Assembly: GCF_024730565.1 (NCBI RefSeq)
Contig: NZ_CP077725.1
Location: forward strand, 1,302,001 to 1,366,000
Source of the DNA: Clostridium sp. CM027
GTDB taxonomy: Bacteria; Bacillota; Clostridia; Clostridiales; Clostridiaceae
Direction: 5' to 3'
Length of the DNA stretch: 64,000 nucleotides
Positions 17,583 through 26,703 of the stretch are shown in pieces. Each line of letters opens with the position of its first letter. Position 1 is the stretch's first letter. Made by a program: the position numbers and the translations under genes. A model generated the notes under the pieces. That model worked only from the letters and a program-made list of their open reading frames with translations. It had not been told where the DNA came from and made no database searches.

Positions 17583-17855
17583 ACGAAAATTGCTCAATTT
17601 CTGAAACGAGCTATTGAACGATGCCGCGTTAGCTACTATGGAGATTCAATCTTTCTCCTCTTTCTGAAATTAGCTTTAACATTAAGATTATTAACTTTAA
17701 TTCTCACAATTGTATCTATATTCCTTCTTATTTTTGATTATCTTCTAAAAATAGACGTACTTTCCCCCTACCCTAAATTTTTGTTTCACGGCATTTTATT
17801 TTTTTGATCCCTAATATATAAAATCTTTTTATTTTATATATTGTTCGAAGTTAAA

Positions 17856-17910
17856 ATAGGATAATTAACCATATATTTATGTTGCAACCGTAAAATATTG
17901 CGAAGTAATA
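17856..17910 (+). repeat. TCGCAA leader repeat in front of the P-loop gene
   Basis: GGATAATTAACC (-10-like) is followed by TTGCAA (17882-17887), a ten-base loop and TTGCGA (17898-17903), then AGTAATATTTAT. The 5' arm differs from TCGCAA by one base that still pairs (T-G). It is the leader of the gene at 17938. Confidence 0.6.
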
Positions 17911-17937
17911 TTTATATTTGAGAAAAGAGGTGTTGTT

Positions 17938-18489
17938 TTGAAATTAGTATTTTTAATTGGAGATACTGCTGTCGGTAAAATGACAGTTGGACAGGAGCTG
18001 GCCAAAATTACGGATTTTCGGTTATTCCATAATCATATACTTATTGAACCTGTAATAGAGACATTTGGATATTTTTACGGAAAAGCAATAACACGAATGA
18101 GGGATGTTATTTTTGAGGAATTTGCGAATTCTGACTGTTACGGATTAATTTTCACATATATGTGGGCATTTGACCAGCAATCCGATTGGAATTATGTAGA
18201 ACATGTCTGTGACATTTTTAAAAAACATAGTGCAGATATATATTATGTGGAACTTGTTGCACCTCAATCTATCAGACTACAAAGGAATGCTACTGAAAAT
18301 CGTTTGAAGCACAAAGCAACAAAAAGAGATGTTGAAATGTCAACCCAAAGACTCATTAATGATGACAACAACTATCGTTGTGTCAGCAATGATGGCGAAA
18401 TTCCATTTGAAAATTATATAAAAATCGATAATTCCACTCTTCCAGCAGAAATGGTTGCAAAGATGATAAAAGAACGATTTGACTTATAA
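17938..18489 (+). CDS. P-loop kinase-like protein
   Basis: 183 residues. The N-terminal Walker A is GDTAVGKMT (about 8-16), with beta-strand MKLVFLI before it. Downstream are HNHILIEPV and RMRDVIFEEF, and the lid-like RLQRNATENRLKHKATKRD has several arginines, as in shikimate/gluconate-kinase-like and chloramphenicol-phosphotransferase-like proteins. It starts with TTG, supported by AGAGGTG upstream. It lies immediately behind a leader repeat (17856-17910), which probably carries its promoter. It may phosphorylate a small molecule or a drug; the substrate is unknown. Confidence 0.75.
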   Translation: MKLVFLIGDTAVGKMTVGQELAKITDFRLFHNHILIEPVIETFGYFYGKAITRMRDVIFEEFANSDCYGLIFTYMWAFDQQSDWNYVEHVCDIFKKHSADIYYVELVAPQSIRLQRNATENRLKHKATKRDVEMSTQRLINDDNNYRCVSNDGEIPFENYIKIDNSTLPAEMVAKMIKERFDL

Positions 18490-18708
18490 TATATTAGAAT
18501 ACAAATATTAGTTATACATCGCAACAGGAAGACATATTACGAATTAAAAAAAGTGGTGGAATAAAACCAACTGGATTGGTATGCTACCAGTTTTAATGGG
18601 AGTAATTTATTACCTATATATATGAGAAGTGCAGGTAAATAGCTATAGTACAAAGATTTATCTTATGTACTATACCTATTTATCATCACTCTTATGAAAA
18701 AGAAAAAA
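18490..18708. other. intergenic scrap region with repeats
   Basis: Holds a possible further TCGCAA leader copy (TCGCAACAG...ATTACGAA, about 18519-18540). It also has an AAAACC-AACTGG...CCAGTTTT hairpin (about 18567-18598) and a CTATAGTACA...TGTACTATA hairpin (18641-18678), which is repeated at 54599-54635. No gene. Confidence 0.5.
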
Positions 18709-18722
18709 GGCATTGCTGCCGT
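18696..18722 (-). terminator. GGCAGCAATGCC terminator downstream of the ABC exporter
   Basis: On the minus strand GGCA-GCAA-TGCC is followed by TTTTTTCTTTTTC. The same module recurs at 54655-54678 and, diverged, at 41425-41445. Confidence 0.7.
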
Positions 18723-18793
18723 TTGTGGCTGTTGGACAATAACCTTTTTTCCTGAACTTTCGTCCTACTGGCATTCGCTTTCTCCACATACTT

Positions 18794-20491
18794 TCACTTG
18801 TCATCTTCCTTTGTAACATTATAAAGACTAAAAAAGTATCCTTTTTTCTGTGTTAATTCATCAAAACTACCTATCTCCTCTATCCTTCCATTGTTGACTA
18901 CTATTATCCCATCATACATTCTGAGTACTTCATCAACAAGTTTGTGTGTAACTACCATACACGTCAATTCATTAATACCTAAAATTGATTTTTCTATATT
19001 ATAAGCTGTCTCATTATCAAGTGATGATGTTGCTTCGTCAAGTACAAGGATTGGAGTGTTTTTAATCAATGCCCTAGCAATAGCCACCCTCTGCTTTTCT
19101 CCACCTGATAGATTACAACCATTTTCACCAACATTACTATCGAGTCCACCAGAAAGTCTACCTACTAATTCTTCAAGTCCTGAAAGCTTTACCGCCCTTT
19201 TAATATCCCCCTCACCATATTCCTTAAATAACGCAATATTTTCTCCTATACTATTATCAAACATAAATACATTTTGATGTATTACCGTAATCAACTTATA
19301 CAAATCACTAACTTTAATCTCTCTATTATCAACTCCATCAATTTTTATAGCTCCCTCAAAATTCTCATAATACCTTAAAAACAATTTGATTATAGTAGAT
19401 TTACCGCTTCCACTTCCCCCAACAATTGCATATTTACTACCTTTTTTAATATTCAAAGATACACGATCTAGCGCCTTCCGTTCTTCACTGTAGCAGAAAT
19501 TTACATTTTCAAAGGTTATTCCCCTTTCAAAACTTAACTTATCAATCCCACTATCGCGATTTTGATTTTCACCTACAAATTTCACTAGCTTCTCACCGAT
19601 TAATTTAACTGCTTTAACCTTGTTTAATCTTGTTGACACTGCAACAAGCGGCCCAACTATATTATTCATCAATTGAACTGTAGCAATCATTGCACCCACT
19701 GTTAACTCACCCTTAATAACAAAATAAGTTCCCAGTCCCATTGCTGTAAAAAACATTAAAAATCCACCTATTTCAGATAAACCATCAACAAAAGCACTAA
19801 GCAGTAAATACTTATATTTTGAATTTTCAACCCTATAATTTGATATTTTATATTCATCTTGAATTTTGTCCTCAATATTAAAACTTTTTATCACTTCAAA
19901 TCCTGAAAACATATCCTTAACCTTTGTTGTAAATATACCTAGGTTATCAGAATATATATTTTTGCTTTTTCCTAATTTTTTTCCAAACGCCATAGGAATT
20001 ATAATAGTAACTGCCCCAACAACAAAAACACCAATTGTAATATAAACATTCATTTTTATTATAGCAAAAGTAGCAATTCCAAAGGATATAGCGTTATAAA
20101 TAATCTGAAGAATGTTTATAAAATAATCCTGCTCAACAATATTAATATCATTTGTAATCAAAGAAATATATTTCGCACTATTTTCTTCATTAAAGCTTTT
20201 TAAATTTTGCCCAAGTATTTTACTAAATACATCGTTTTTTAATGATACCAACGTTTTCTTAATATACAAAGCTTCCAAAAACTTTCTTGTATAACCTATA
20301 GCAAATGTTGCTACCACATAACATAGAGAAAATACCAAAGCTGTCTTTAATTCACTCACCGTACCCTTTGTTCCTATATCAACAATTGATTTTAATATAA
20401 AAGCAAGATACACATTTGCTACTGCTGTAAGTGCAATCATAAAAATATTTACAGAAAGTAGACCCTTAAATTTGAAAAAATACCTCTTCAT
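18794..20491 (-). CDS. ABC exporter with fused membrane and ATPase domains
   Basis: A 565-residue half-transporter of the MsbA/LmrA type. Residues 1-310 carry six spans. The ATPase part has Walker A GGSGSGKST (about 358-366), a Q-loop (TVIHQNVFMFD), the signature LSGGEKQRVAIARAL, Walker B ILVLDEATSSLD and the H-loop VVTHKLVD. It would export lipids, drugs or peptides as a dimer. It is co-transcribed with the ArsR-type regulator 20 bases upstream. Its last 60 codons are duplicated at 54634-54845 in a broken copy. Confidence 0.93.
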   Translation of the reverse strand: MKRYFFKFKGLLSVNIFMIALTAVANVYLAFILKSIVDIGTKGTVSELKTALVFSLCYVVATFAIGYTRKFLEALYIKKTLVSLKNDVFSKILGQNLKSFNEENSAKYISLITNDINIVEQDYFINILQIIYNAISFGIATFAIIKMNVYITIGVFVVGAVTIIIPMAFGKKLGKSKNIYSDNLGIFTTKVKDMFSGFEVIKSFNIEDKIQDEYKISNYRVENSKYKYLLLSAFVDGLSEIGGFLMFFTAMGLGTYFVIKGELTVGAMIATVQLMNNIVGPLVAVSTRLNKVKAVKLIGEKLVKFVGENQNRDSGIDKLSFERGITFENVNFCYSEERKALDRVSLNIKKGSKYAIVGGSGSGKSTIIKLFLRYYENFEGAIKIDGVDNREIKVSDLYKLITVIHQNVFMFDNSIGENIALFKEYGEGDIKRAVKLSGLEELVGRLSGGLDSNVGENGCNLSGGEKQRVAIARALIKNTPILVLDEATSSLDNETAYNIEKSILGINELTCMVVTHKLVDEVLRMYDGIIVVNNGRIEEIGSFDELTQKKGYFFSLYNVTKEDDK

Positions 20492-20511
20492 TTTATTCCC
20501 CCCCCAACTAT

Positions 20512-21573
20512 TTATAATTTAAATGTTTTCTTCAAAAACTCAATAGACTCTCTTAAAGTATCCTTATTAACAACATAATAAGTCTTTTGCGCTCTTTTTT
20601 CAGATTTAACTAATTTTACACTTGCCAAATAATTCATATGATATGACACTGTGGCCATGGAAATCCCATATTTATTAGCTATTTCCTGACTATAGACTTC
20701 TCCATCCATAAGATAATTTAGTATATTAAACCTTGTTTTATCACACAAATTTTTGAATATGTTGATATTTTTTTCAAATTCATTTTCTCCAATTAATCGT
20801 TTTGTTGTTGCTTCAAAATCCCTCCCCAAGAACATATATAATTTTTTATCTGATTCATGAAAAGCACAACTTATTGAATTAAAAAAAATAGTATTAACGT
20901 ATATTTCCTCATAATCATCAAATTTTAAAAATACATCCTTGAAGTTTCCAAGTATTTTCTCTAAAAATTTAATTCCGTCGTTATTTATATTTTCTTCAAC
21001 ATAATTATTAAATACTTGTATTGATTTTTCATATTTCTCCATGGTCTGTTCATATTGAGAGATATATCCCTCAATAAACTGCATAAATTCTCTTACCCAT
21101 TTGTCACTATTATTAATAAGTTTTAGTAGCTTCCACTTCATGTTATCATCCACTTTTAAAGATTCTATTAAGTCTAATATTTTGATATCACTTTGCAGTA
21201 TCTCATTAATCTTTTCCTTAGAAGCAGCATCCTCCTTAAATTCTCCCATAGATTTAATCGCTTCATATTTAATTTGCTGACCATTCAACTTTCTTATAAA
21301 ATTTATAAGTTCCTCCTTATCAGAGCAGCCCCATATATCTGAGTTCTTACCTATTGGATAATTTAATGGTGACCCTTCTTTAAAATATACCTCTAAAAGC
21401 TCAATATTTTTATTAACTATCTTAGATAGTGCTTTTACGGCTCTTTCTACATCTTTGTTGACCTCTGCTTCAAACTTTGAATGCATTTCCCTGTGGCAAT
21501 CATTCAATACCCAGGATATACTATCAAACAAATCAAGTAATACACCTTGCCTTTTATCAAAAATTATCTTCAT
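20512..21573 (-). CDS. large ArsR-type winged-helix regulator
   Basis: 353 residues. The C-terminal 75 residues are an ArsR HTH (DKTRFNILNYLMDGEVYSQEIANKYGISMATVSYHMNYLASVKLVKSEK, then a YYVVNKDTL wing). The N-terminal 270 residues are helical and acidic with no recognised metal site, resembling the DUF5937-type extension of clostridial ArsR proteins. The start has GAGGGG seven bases upstream. It is the first gene of an operon with the ABC exporter, and therefore its likely local repressor. A TCTAAGT...ACTTAGA inverted repeat lies about 30 bases upstream (21600-21616). Confidence 0.85.
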   Translation of the reverse strand: MKIIFDKRQGVLLDLFDSISWVLNDCHREMHSKFEAEVNKDVERAVKALSKIVNKNIELLEVYFKEGSPLNYPIGKNSDIWGCSDKEELINFIRKLNGQQIKYEAIKSMGEFKEDAASKEKINEILQSDIKILDLIESLKVDDNMKWKLLKLINNSDKWVREFMQFIEGYISQYEQTMEKYEKSIQVFNNYVEENINNDGIKFLEKILGNFKDVFLKFDDYEEIYVNTIFFNSISCAFHESDKKLYMFLGRDFEATTKRLIGENEFEKNINIFKNLCDKTRFNILNYLMDGEVYSQEIANKYGISMATVSYHMNYLASVKLVKSEKRAQKTYYVVNKDTLRESIEFLKKTFKL

Positions 21574-21599
21574 TTTATCCCCTCATTCTTCATATTTGT

Positions 21600-21616
21600 A
21601 TCTAAGTATTACTTAG
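21600..21616 (-). promoter_or_regulatory. candidate ArsR-type operator
   Basis: TCTAAGT, a three-base spacer and ACTTAGA form a perfect inverted repeat upstream of the ArsR-exporter operon. Its position suits autorepression; binding is inferred. Confidence 0.5.
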
Positions 21617-21842
21617 AATATCATCTAAATACATTTTAGACAATTCTCCGTATAATGTCAATATAATTTGATATATATTTGAATGTAATTTATATATCCA
21701 TCTAATTACTAAACAGAGCAGAAATTAATGTAATCACACGGTTACTACATATTAATATTGACAAATAGGTTTTTGTGGTTTACTATTACGTTACGTGATA
21801 TACCATGCAACATAATAAGTTATAGGAGATGAACAAATAATA

Positions 21843-22148
21843 ATGAGCTCAATTGAACGGTTTTCAGAACCTACATTATTTATTTTAATTAGTTTAGCAG
21901 AGAGTAACAAACATGGTTATGCGATCATGGAAGATATCGAAATTTCATACAATATTAAAATTGGACCAGGTACATTATATGGTGCTATTAGTCGTATTGA
22001 AAAACTAAAGTTCATTGAGAGTGTTCCCTCAAAAGATAGGAGAAAACCTTATCAAATTACTCCTGAAGGCAGAGAATATTTACAAGGAAAATTGAGAGAG
22101 ATGGAGAATGTTACAAACTTAGGTTTTAAGAGGTTAGGTATGATATGA
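21843..22148 (+). CDS. PadR family transcriptional regulator
   Basis: A 101-residue winged-helix repressor. The PadR core is clear: PTLFILISLAESNKHGYAIMEDIE, then IGPGTLYGAISRIEKLKFIES (recognition helix) and the wing DRRKPYQITPEGREYL. A TAGGAG ribosome site lies upstream. Its stop overlaps the start of the next gene by 4 bases, giving tight coupling. It probably represses its own operon in response to a ligand or to the membrane partner. Confidence 0.93.
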   Translation: MSSIERFSEPTLFILISLAESNKHGYAIMEDIEISYNIKIGPGTLYGAISRIEKLKFIESVPSKDRRKPYQITPEGREYLQGKLREMENVTNLGFKRLGMI

Positions 22149-22600
22149 AATGGGTTATTCATCTATATCCTAAAAAGTGGAGAGAACGTTATGAAGATGA
22201 GTTTTTATATATTTTAGAGAAAAGGAAGCTCTCTTTCAAAGAAATAATTGATGTATTTGTTAATGCAATGGATGCACGACTTTTAAATTTAGTGGAGGTG
22301 ATTATAAGTATGGGTAATAATATAAGTGATATCATGCTTAAATCTGTTTTTAAGCGTTCATTAATAATTGGTTCAATAGTTTTATTAGGGGTGATCAGTG
22401 GATATTGGGTCGGCGAAAGAACTCCTTCTTTTTTTGAATTATCTCCTAAAATGATTCTCCTAATTGGAGTTGGCTTAGGGACTTTTGTAGGTTATGTAGC
22501 TGGAGTGGTAAGAGGAATCATGCGTGTCATAAAAATAACGCAAAAAGAAGATGTGTTCTTACCAACTGGCAAATTAAAGTTTGATAAAATAGAAAGGTGA
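22145..22600 (+). CDS. PadR-partner membrane protein
   Basis: 151 residues. The soluble N-terminal part (HLYPKKWRERYEDEFLYILEKRKLSFKEIIDVFVNAMDARL) resembles the HAAS-like adaptor that often follows PadR genes. Two spans follow (about 80-95 and 105-125) and then a basic tail. Translation is coupled to padR by an ATGA overlap. It may transmit a signal to PadR or act in the membrane as part of a regulated stress module. No catalytic motif. Confidence 0.8.
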   Translation: MKWVIHLYPKKWRERYEDEFLYILEKRKLSFKEIIDVFVNAMDARLLNLVEVIISMGNNISDIMLKSVFKRSLIIGSIVLLGVISGYWVGERTPSFFELSPKMILLIGVGLGTFVGYVAGVVRGIMRVIKITQKEDVFLPTGKLKFDKIER

Positions 22601-22608
22601 TGGCGAAT

Positions 22609-22788
22609 TTGAAACAAATAAGGATATTTAATAATACCAATAAATTTTGTTTAGTAACAGAGGTAAATGATTTTATCAAAAATAATAAAGTGAAAATTAA
22701 TGACATTCAATATAGTTCAAATGGGGGCAGTCTTATGTTTTCAACTCAATATTCTGTTATGATTATTATTGAAGAAGATGACTTATAA
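22609..22788 (+). CDS. Cse60-like small protein
   Basis: 59 residues from a TTG at 22609, chosen because AAAGGTGA lies eight bases upstream; the ATG at 22600 is too close to that site. The sequence (KQIRIFNNTNKFCLVTEVNDFI, then INDIQYSSNG and YSVMIIIEEDD) has the length and beta-alpha-beta pattern of the sporulation-associated Cse60 family. It is the third gene of the padR operon. A fragment of a paralogue lies at 10847-10932. Confidence 0.65.
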   Translation: MKQIRIFNNTNKFCLVTEVNDFIKNNKVKINDIQYSSNGGSLMFSTQYSVMIIIEEDDL

Positions 22789-22863
22789 AGTTAAGACAGA
22801 TTTTGAAAGTATTGCGTTTTTAATCTTGCTGAGGATTACCGTATTTTTTACAAGTAAAGTAAT

Positions 22864-23395
22864 CTAGTGCGGTAGATAAATAAATTTAAAATACAGGCCA
22901 TAAGCTATAAAGAGATCCCCCTGAAGTATATCTAAAAAATAACCATCATATCCAAGATATTGAGAATGCTTATATGTCATATAATTTATTATAATACCCA
23001 ACATAAAGATTAATTTAGTATAATGTTTTCTACTTTTATTAATTTTATTAAGACAATATAATGTATATGTAAGAAGTAAAAAATGAATGATTGTTTTTGT
23101 ATCGATATTCCCTTTAAGACTAACAAGTTCTACACCTTTAATTTTTAGTTGTTCAACAATATTAAGTAAATCCTTAGTGCTTCTTTCGAGTCTACTTATA
23201 CTTTCTATATAAAGAGTATCACCATCCCTAACGTACTCCATCATTTTTTTATACCCTGCTCTTTCAGCATCTTTGCCACTAACTTTTTCAATAAAATATC
23301 TATTAATTTTAAATTCACACAGTGCTATTTCTTGTCTATCTGTATGCTGTTCAATTGATGAAACTCATATGTATGCAATATTTTACATATAAATA
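22864..23395 (-). pseudogene. serine recombinase (resolvase) gene, broken and fused
   Basis: The resolvase N-terminal domain is readable on the minus strand: VSSIEQHTDRQEIAL, then FIEKVSGKDAERAGYKKMM, then DTLYIESISRLERSTKDLL and GVELVSLKGNIDT. A TGA sits where the Arg of the IRVSS motif should be, and the start region is lost. After GNIDT the frame runs into about 75 unrelated hydrophobic residues (HFLLLTYTLYCL...) instead of the rest of the recombinase. The catalytic-serine end and the DNA-binding end are both missing, so it is inactive. Confidence 0.75.
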
Positions 23396-23426
23396 ACCTC
23401 TTTCTAAGACAATATTTATTAAAATA

Positions 23427-23662
23427 ATACAGGATATGTTTGAAAATATCAATTGTTTAATATGAACGTTCAAAAATGCAAAAGCTAAATATATTGAACG
23501 CTCTATATACTGTTTAAAAAGGTACACCTTTACGGAGAGCAATTCGTTTTAACATCAAACTATAGTTTCTATTTAAATTATGAAATGTATACAGATAGGC
23601 TGTATTGGTTTGTAAAAATAGTATTTAATGGTATTATATTTCTAGTGATTAAGTCGCAACTG
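23427..23662 (+). repeat. dispersed repeat of about 220 bp, copy 1
   Basis: About 230 bp, from TTTGAAAATATCAATT through TATGAACGTTC, TACACCTTTACGGAGAG, GGCTGTATTGGTTTGTAAAA and CTAGTGATTAAGTCGCAAC. It is strongly similar to the inverted copy at 41690-41907. It contains no open frame and ends in the TCGCAA leader of the following gene. Confidence 0.8.
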
Positions 23663-23685
23663 TAGGAAATTGCGAATTATAGATT
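23641..23685 (+). repeat. TCGCAA leader repeat in front of the GNAT gene
   Basis: TCGCAA (23654-23659) and TTGCGA (23670-23675) form a perfect six-base-pair hairpin with a ten-base loop. A TATATT box lies upstream and ATTATAGATTATT follows. It is placed about 45 bases before the start at 23721. Confidence 0.65.
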
Positions 23686-23720
23686 ATTCATATATAACAT
23701 AGTGAAAGGGGTATATAGGT

Positions 23721-23954
23721 ATGAAAACACCCACATTAGAAACGGATAGATTAATATTACGGCCATTTTGTATGGAAGATGCACAGGAAGTATTTGAGTG
23801 TTGGGAAAGTGATCCTGAGGTAGCAAAATATATGTTTTGGACCAGTCATAATGATATAAACAAAACTGTTAACTGGGTGAAAAAAGAATTAAGCAAAATA
23901 GATTCTGATGATTGGTACAGATGGGCAATTTACTCAAAAATTTCGGGGTTTTAG
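23721..23954 (+). pseudogene. GNAT acetyltransferase, N-terminal fragment
   Basis: Starts well (AAAGGGG, then ATG) with the RimJ/RimL-type opening TPTLETDRLILRPFCMEDAQEVF and FWTSHNDINKTVNWV, but ends after 77 residues, before the acetyl-CoA-binding motif A. The frame breaks at GGGGTTTTAGGCG..., a sequence whose complement recurs at the scrap junction near 34492. The C-terminal half of the gene is absent. Confidence 0.8.
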
Positions 23955-23965
23955 GCGTAGAACCC
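23944..23965. repeat. GGGGTT...AACCCC hairpin shared with 34492
   Basis: The complement reads GGGGTTCTACGCCTAAAACC; at 34492 the plus strand reads GGGGTTCTACGCCCAAAACC. Both sit exactly where a gene is cut off, so this may be the end or scar of one insertion-element type. Confidence 0.45.
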
Positions 23966-23982
23966 CAAATTAAAATCATTCT

Positions 23983-24195
23983 TTATTCCCATAAATCTTC
24001 AGTTAATTTTTGGATTTCTTTACGTCTTTTTTCAGTTTCATTTATATCAATAGTAATCGTATTATTATTGATAATTAGTACATCGCCTTCTTTAGCTTGA
24101 GAAGGTAATGTAATCCTTTTAATATCTATCATAGTTCTATCTTCTTTTTCACATACTGCATAAAGCCCCTCAAATCTATCAATAATTATTTTCAT
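23983..24195 (-). CDS. DUF3006 family protein
   Basis: A 70-residue acidic protein (IIIDRFEGLYAVCEKEDRTMIDIKR, then EGDVLIINNNTITID and a helical tail) that matches the small DUF3006 family usually encoded next to ComEC-like metallo-hydrolases. An AGGAGGAT ribosome site is present, and the gene lies 16 bases behind the metallo-hydrolase remnant. Intact in itself; function unknown. Confidence 0.85.
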   Translation of the reverse strand: MKIIIDRFEGLYAVCEKEDRTMIDIKRITLPSQAKEGDVLIINNNTITIDINETEKRRKEIQKLTEDLWE

Positions 24196-24211
24196 AAATT
24201 ATATCCTCCTC

Positions 24212-24965
24212 TTATTGTGGTGGATTACATTTACTGCATGGAGTTAATCCTTTTGATTTTGCATCACTTAAGCTTATTGAAATTTTACTTTTACTTAAGG
24301 AGGAACATCCATCTACATGATACTTACTTCCAGTTTTAGTAGTATACACAGTTGTATTTTGATTTTGACTTGTTGTAACTGTTGGATTAGGAGTTGATAC
24401 TGCCTTGCTGGTTGATGTATTACTAGATGATGAACTACTTGTAGAAGTGGCCCCATTATAACTACCTGGTTACACATTAAAACTTACATTGGTACCGTTA
24501 GAAGTAGCAACCACCGTGCCGTCTTCATCAGTTCTATAAACTGGTATATTTTTAGCTTTTAATCTGTTCATAGTTGATTGTGTAGGATGTCCATAGCTAT
24601 TTCCTTTGCCCACACTTACAACACCATATTTAGGATTTACCTTATCTAAAAAACTTTGTCCTGTAGAAGATTTACTTCCATGGTGACCTATTTTAAGTAC
24701 TGTTGCCGATAAATCTAACCCTTTTGATAACATTTGACTTTCTGATTCAGCTTCTGCATCTCCGGTTAATAAAAAGGACGTATTTCCGAAAGTGACTTTT
24801 GCAACTATAGAGTAATCATTTGGATCTTCATATCCTGTTCCATTAGGTGCTAATATAGTAACAGTCGCATCACCTATTTTAAATGTACTGCCTACTGATG
24901 GAACTGTTAATTTCAGTCCTTTATTATTGACTGCACTTCCAAAACTTTTAAAAGTATTAGGGTGT
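24212..24965 (-). pseudogene. ComEC/Rec2-like metallo-hydrolase, 5'-truncated with internal stop
   Basis: The readable frame begins without a start (GSAVNNKGLKLTVPSVGSTF) and continues through APNGTGYEDPNDYSIVAKV, LLTGDAEAESESQML, KIGHHGSKSST and YGHPTQSTMNRL, which are C-terminal metal motifs of the competence-type MBL domain. A TAA after NVSFNV interrupts it. The same frame then gives a Ser/Thr linker and a cysteine tail (YHVDGCSSLSKSK...LTPCSKCNPPQ) typical of clostridial secreted members. The N-terminal half, including the HxHxDH motif, is gone. Confidence 0.8.
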
Positions 24966-25228
24966 TTTTGCCTATCCCGCCAAAAAGGTATATTAGTAGA
25001 TTATATAGAAAAAAAGCAGCAATGCCTTTTAAAGTTGATGAACAATATAAGAATAATGAGACTTATCTGCAAACAAGATTTTGATCCTAATCTTACCAAT
25101 GTCTTTTTCCTTATAACCAACCCTTTTCTCTGCAATATTCTTTATCTTGATGACCATCCGAATAGCTACTCATAAGATTTCTAAATATCCTAAACAATAT
25201 TTTTGTTTTTAATGGGATATAAACTTTT

Positions 25229-25837
25229 TTATTTTTTTACTATATAATCAATATATCCCTGAGTTATCATTTTGCCTTCATATATTCTTTCCAAGGTTCT
25301 ATTCTCTTTCAATAGTATATTCATATCACTAAAATATTGGTCACCTTCATTTATATCAAAATATGAATGAAGGACTTTTTCACCATCTTCATCTTCAAGG
25401 AATTCATTTTCACCAGCTTTTTCACCCTTTTCAAATCCAAAGTTATTCAGTGAAAGAAAATTAATGAAGCATAAGCCATTAGGTTTAAGTACTCTTTTAA
25501 TTTCATTGACTGCAAGGGCTATATCTTGTTTTTTCATATGAAAGATTGAATTATAGGAATATACAAAGGAAATTGAATTATCTTCGAAGGGTAGGTGTCT
25601 CATATCACCTTTGGCGATATTTAGTATCATTTCGTGAAGTAGTTCAAATTCTTTGGATTTTTGGACTTGGGTATCATCTAGTTCTATTCCATAGGTCTCA
25701 TATCCAAATTCATGAAAAAGTCCTAGGGGTGGGCAGTTTCCTCCTGCTCCACAATCTAACACCGTTTTTTCTAAGGAAATATCCTGGCAATGTTTTAAGA
25801 ATTTGTAAAGTTCAGTTTGTCTGTACACAATGTTCAT
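25229..25837 (-). CDS. class I SAM-dependent methyltransferase
   Basis: A 202-residue methyltransferase. The SAM-binding motif I is TVLDCGAGGNCPPLG (about 25-39), the acidic residue of motif II is in YGIELDD, and motifs III/IV are GDMRHLPFEDNSISFVYSYNS, followed by IKRVLKPNGLCFINF. This is the Methyltransf_11 arrangement for small-molecule or quinone-like substrates. Monocistronic. The substrate is unknown. Confidence 0.92.
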   Translation of the reverse strand: MNIVYRQTELYKFLKHCQDISLEKTVLDCGAGGNCPPLGLFHEFGYETYGIELDDTQVQKSKEFELLHEMILNIAKGDMRHLPFEDNSISFVYSYNSIFHMKKQDIALAVNEIKRVLKPNGLCFINFLSLNNFGFEKGEKAGENEFLEDEDGEKVLHSYFDINEGDQYFSDMNILLKENRTLERIYEGKMITQGYIDYIVKK

Positions 25838-26010
25838 GAAATTACCCCCTAATAATTAAATTTAATTCATATTTGTAATGATACAGTAATAATACATTAA
25901 TTATAAGTCTTAATGTATCTTAAAGTCTGTGCTTTTGAAGAATGGTTAAATATATCCATAAGTAATTCTAATGAAGATCCATTTTGATATGCATGGTATC
26001 CAGCCAAAGT

Positions 26011-26042
26011 GAAAGTAACACAATTACTATTGTGTTACTTTC
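26011..26042. terminator. terminator-like hairpin
   Basis: GAAAGTAACACAA pairs perfectly with TTGTGTTACTTTC around a six-base loop. It lies between the convergent end of the gene at 26073 and the region before 25837; T-runs are poor. Confidence 0.6.
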
Positions 26043-26072
26043 GCTAATCCAATCCATTTTACAAATTTGAGT

Positions 26073-26366
26073 TTATTTTATTATAAATTCAAAAATTGAA
26101 AACACTAAAGCAAGTATCGCAGCCAATAAATGACTTTTAGCAACCTCTTTATTTTTCTTCCAATACTGAATGGCTTGAATTAACATTGACACACCCAACA
26201 ATGGAACAAATACACCTGTTTCAATTTTCCAAACACCTAAAATCTGCGTACATACAAATATTATTATGCTTATAGAACAAATATTGCTAAGTACAGACAG
26301 CACTTTTTCATCTGTTTGTTTTTTACTCCATTGTTTTTGACTCCAGCTACCTCTCACTTTTCCCAT
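26073..26366 (-). CDS. small membrane protein of unknown function
   Basis: 97 residues: a basic N-terminus (GKVRGSWSQKQWSKKQ) and three spans (VLSNICSISIIIFVCTQIL, VFVPLLGVSMLIQAIQY, LLAAILALVFSIFEFII). The ATG at 26366 is preferred because GGGAGG lies six bases upstream, inside the longer frame. A leader repeat (26402-26455) sits in its promoter region. No family was recognised. Confidence 0.75.
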   Translation of the reverse strand: MGKVRGSWSQKQWSKKQTDEKVLSVLSNICSISIIIFVCTQILGVWKIETGVFVPLLGVSMLIQAIQYWKKNKEVAKSHLLAAILALVFSIFEFIIK

Positions 26367-26401
26367 TGTACCTCCCATATGATTAATTATTATTTTATTA
26401 T

Positions 26402-26455
26402 CTAAGACGCAATAATCTACGATTATGACATAGATGTTTAGCTAATTATACTATT
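26402..26455 (-). repeat. leader repeat upstream of the gene at 26366
   Basis: On the minus strand AGTATAATTAGC is followed by TCATAAT, a five-base loop and ATTATTGCG. The hairpin arms differ from the TCGCAA copies yet still pair, and the spacing to the -10 box is the same. Confidence 0.5.
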
Positions 26456-26546
26456 TTTACCTAATTATATATATAAATTAAAATTGGTTTTGTTAATTAT
26501 ATGATAAATTAAATAGTATATTATTAGGAATTCAAAAACATAAAAG

Positions 26547-26569
26547 TCGTGAAAGATCACTTTCACGTC
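26547..26569. repeat. TCGTGAAAG hairpin repeat
   Basis: TCGTGAAAG, a four-base loop and CTTTCACG form a stem. It is the same family as at 30192, 31344 and 32262, and lies beyond the 3' side of the Vat-type gene. Confidence 0.6.
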
Positions 26570-26634
26570 ATTTAAGACATTAACATCGTTGCAATCGCAA
26601 TAAATATTATTACTAGTACATCCTTAATACACTA

Positions 26635-26660
26635 AACCCCACATCTAATGATATGGGGTT
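26635..26660 (-). terminator. terminator downstream of the Vat-type gene
   Basis: The AACCCCA.AT and AT.TGGGGTT arms form a stem 45 bases past the stop of the minus-strand acetyltransferase gene. A near relative lies at 37263. Confidence 0.6.
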
Positions 26661-26703
26661 ACTTGAGTTGTTCACTTTTACATGAGTTGATATTTTTAAA
26701 CTA

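Noticed and set aside
17571-17807. A 78-codon plus-strand frame with a hydrophobic product
   Set aside because: No ribosome site; it starts inside an inverted repeat and the sequence is simply AT-rich. No protein-like pattern beyond hydrophobicity.
24927-25175. An 82-codon plus-strand frame
   Set aside because: It runs antisense to the ComEC-like remnant and has no ribosome site.
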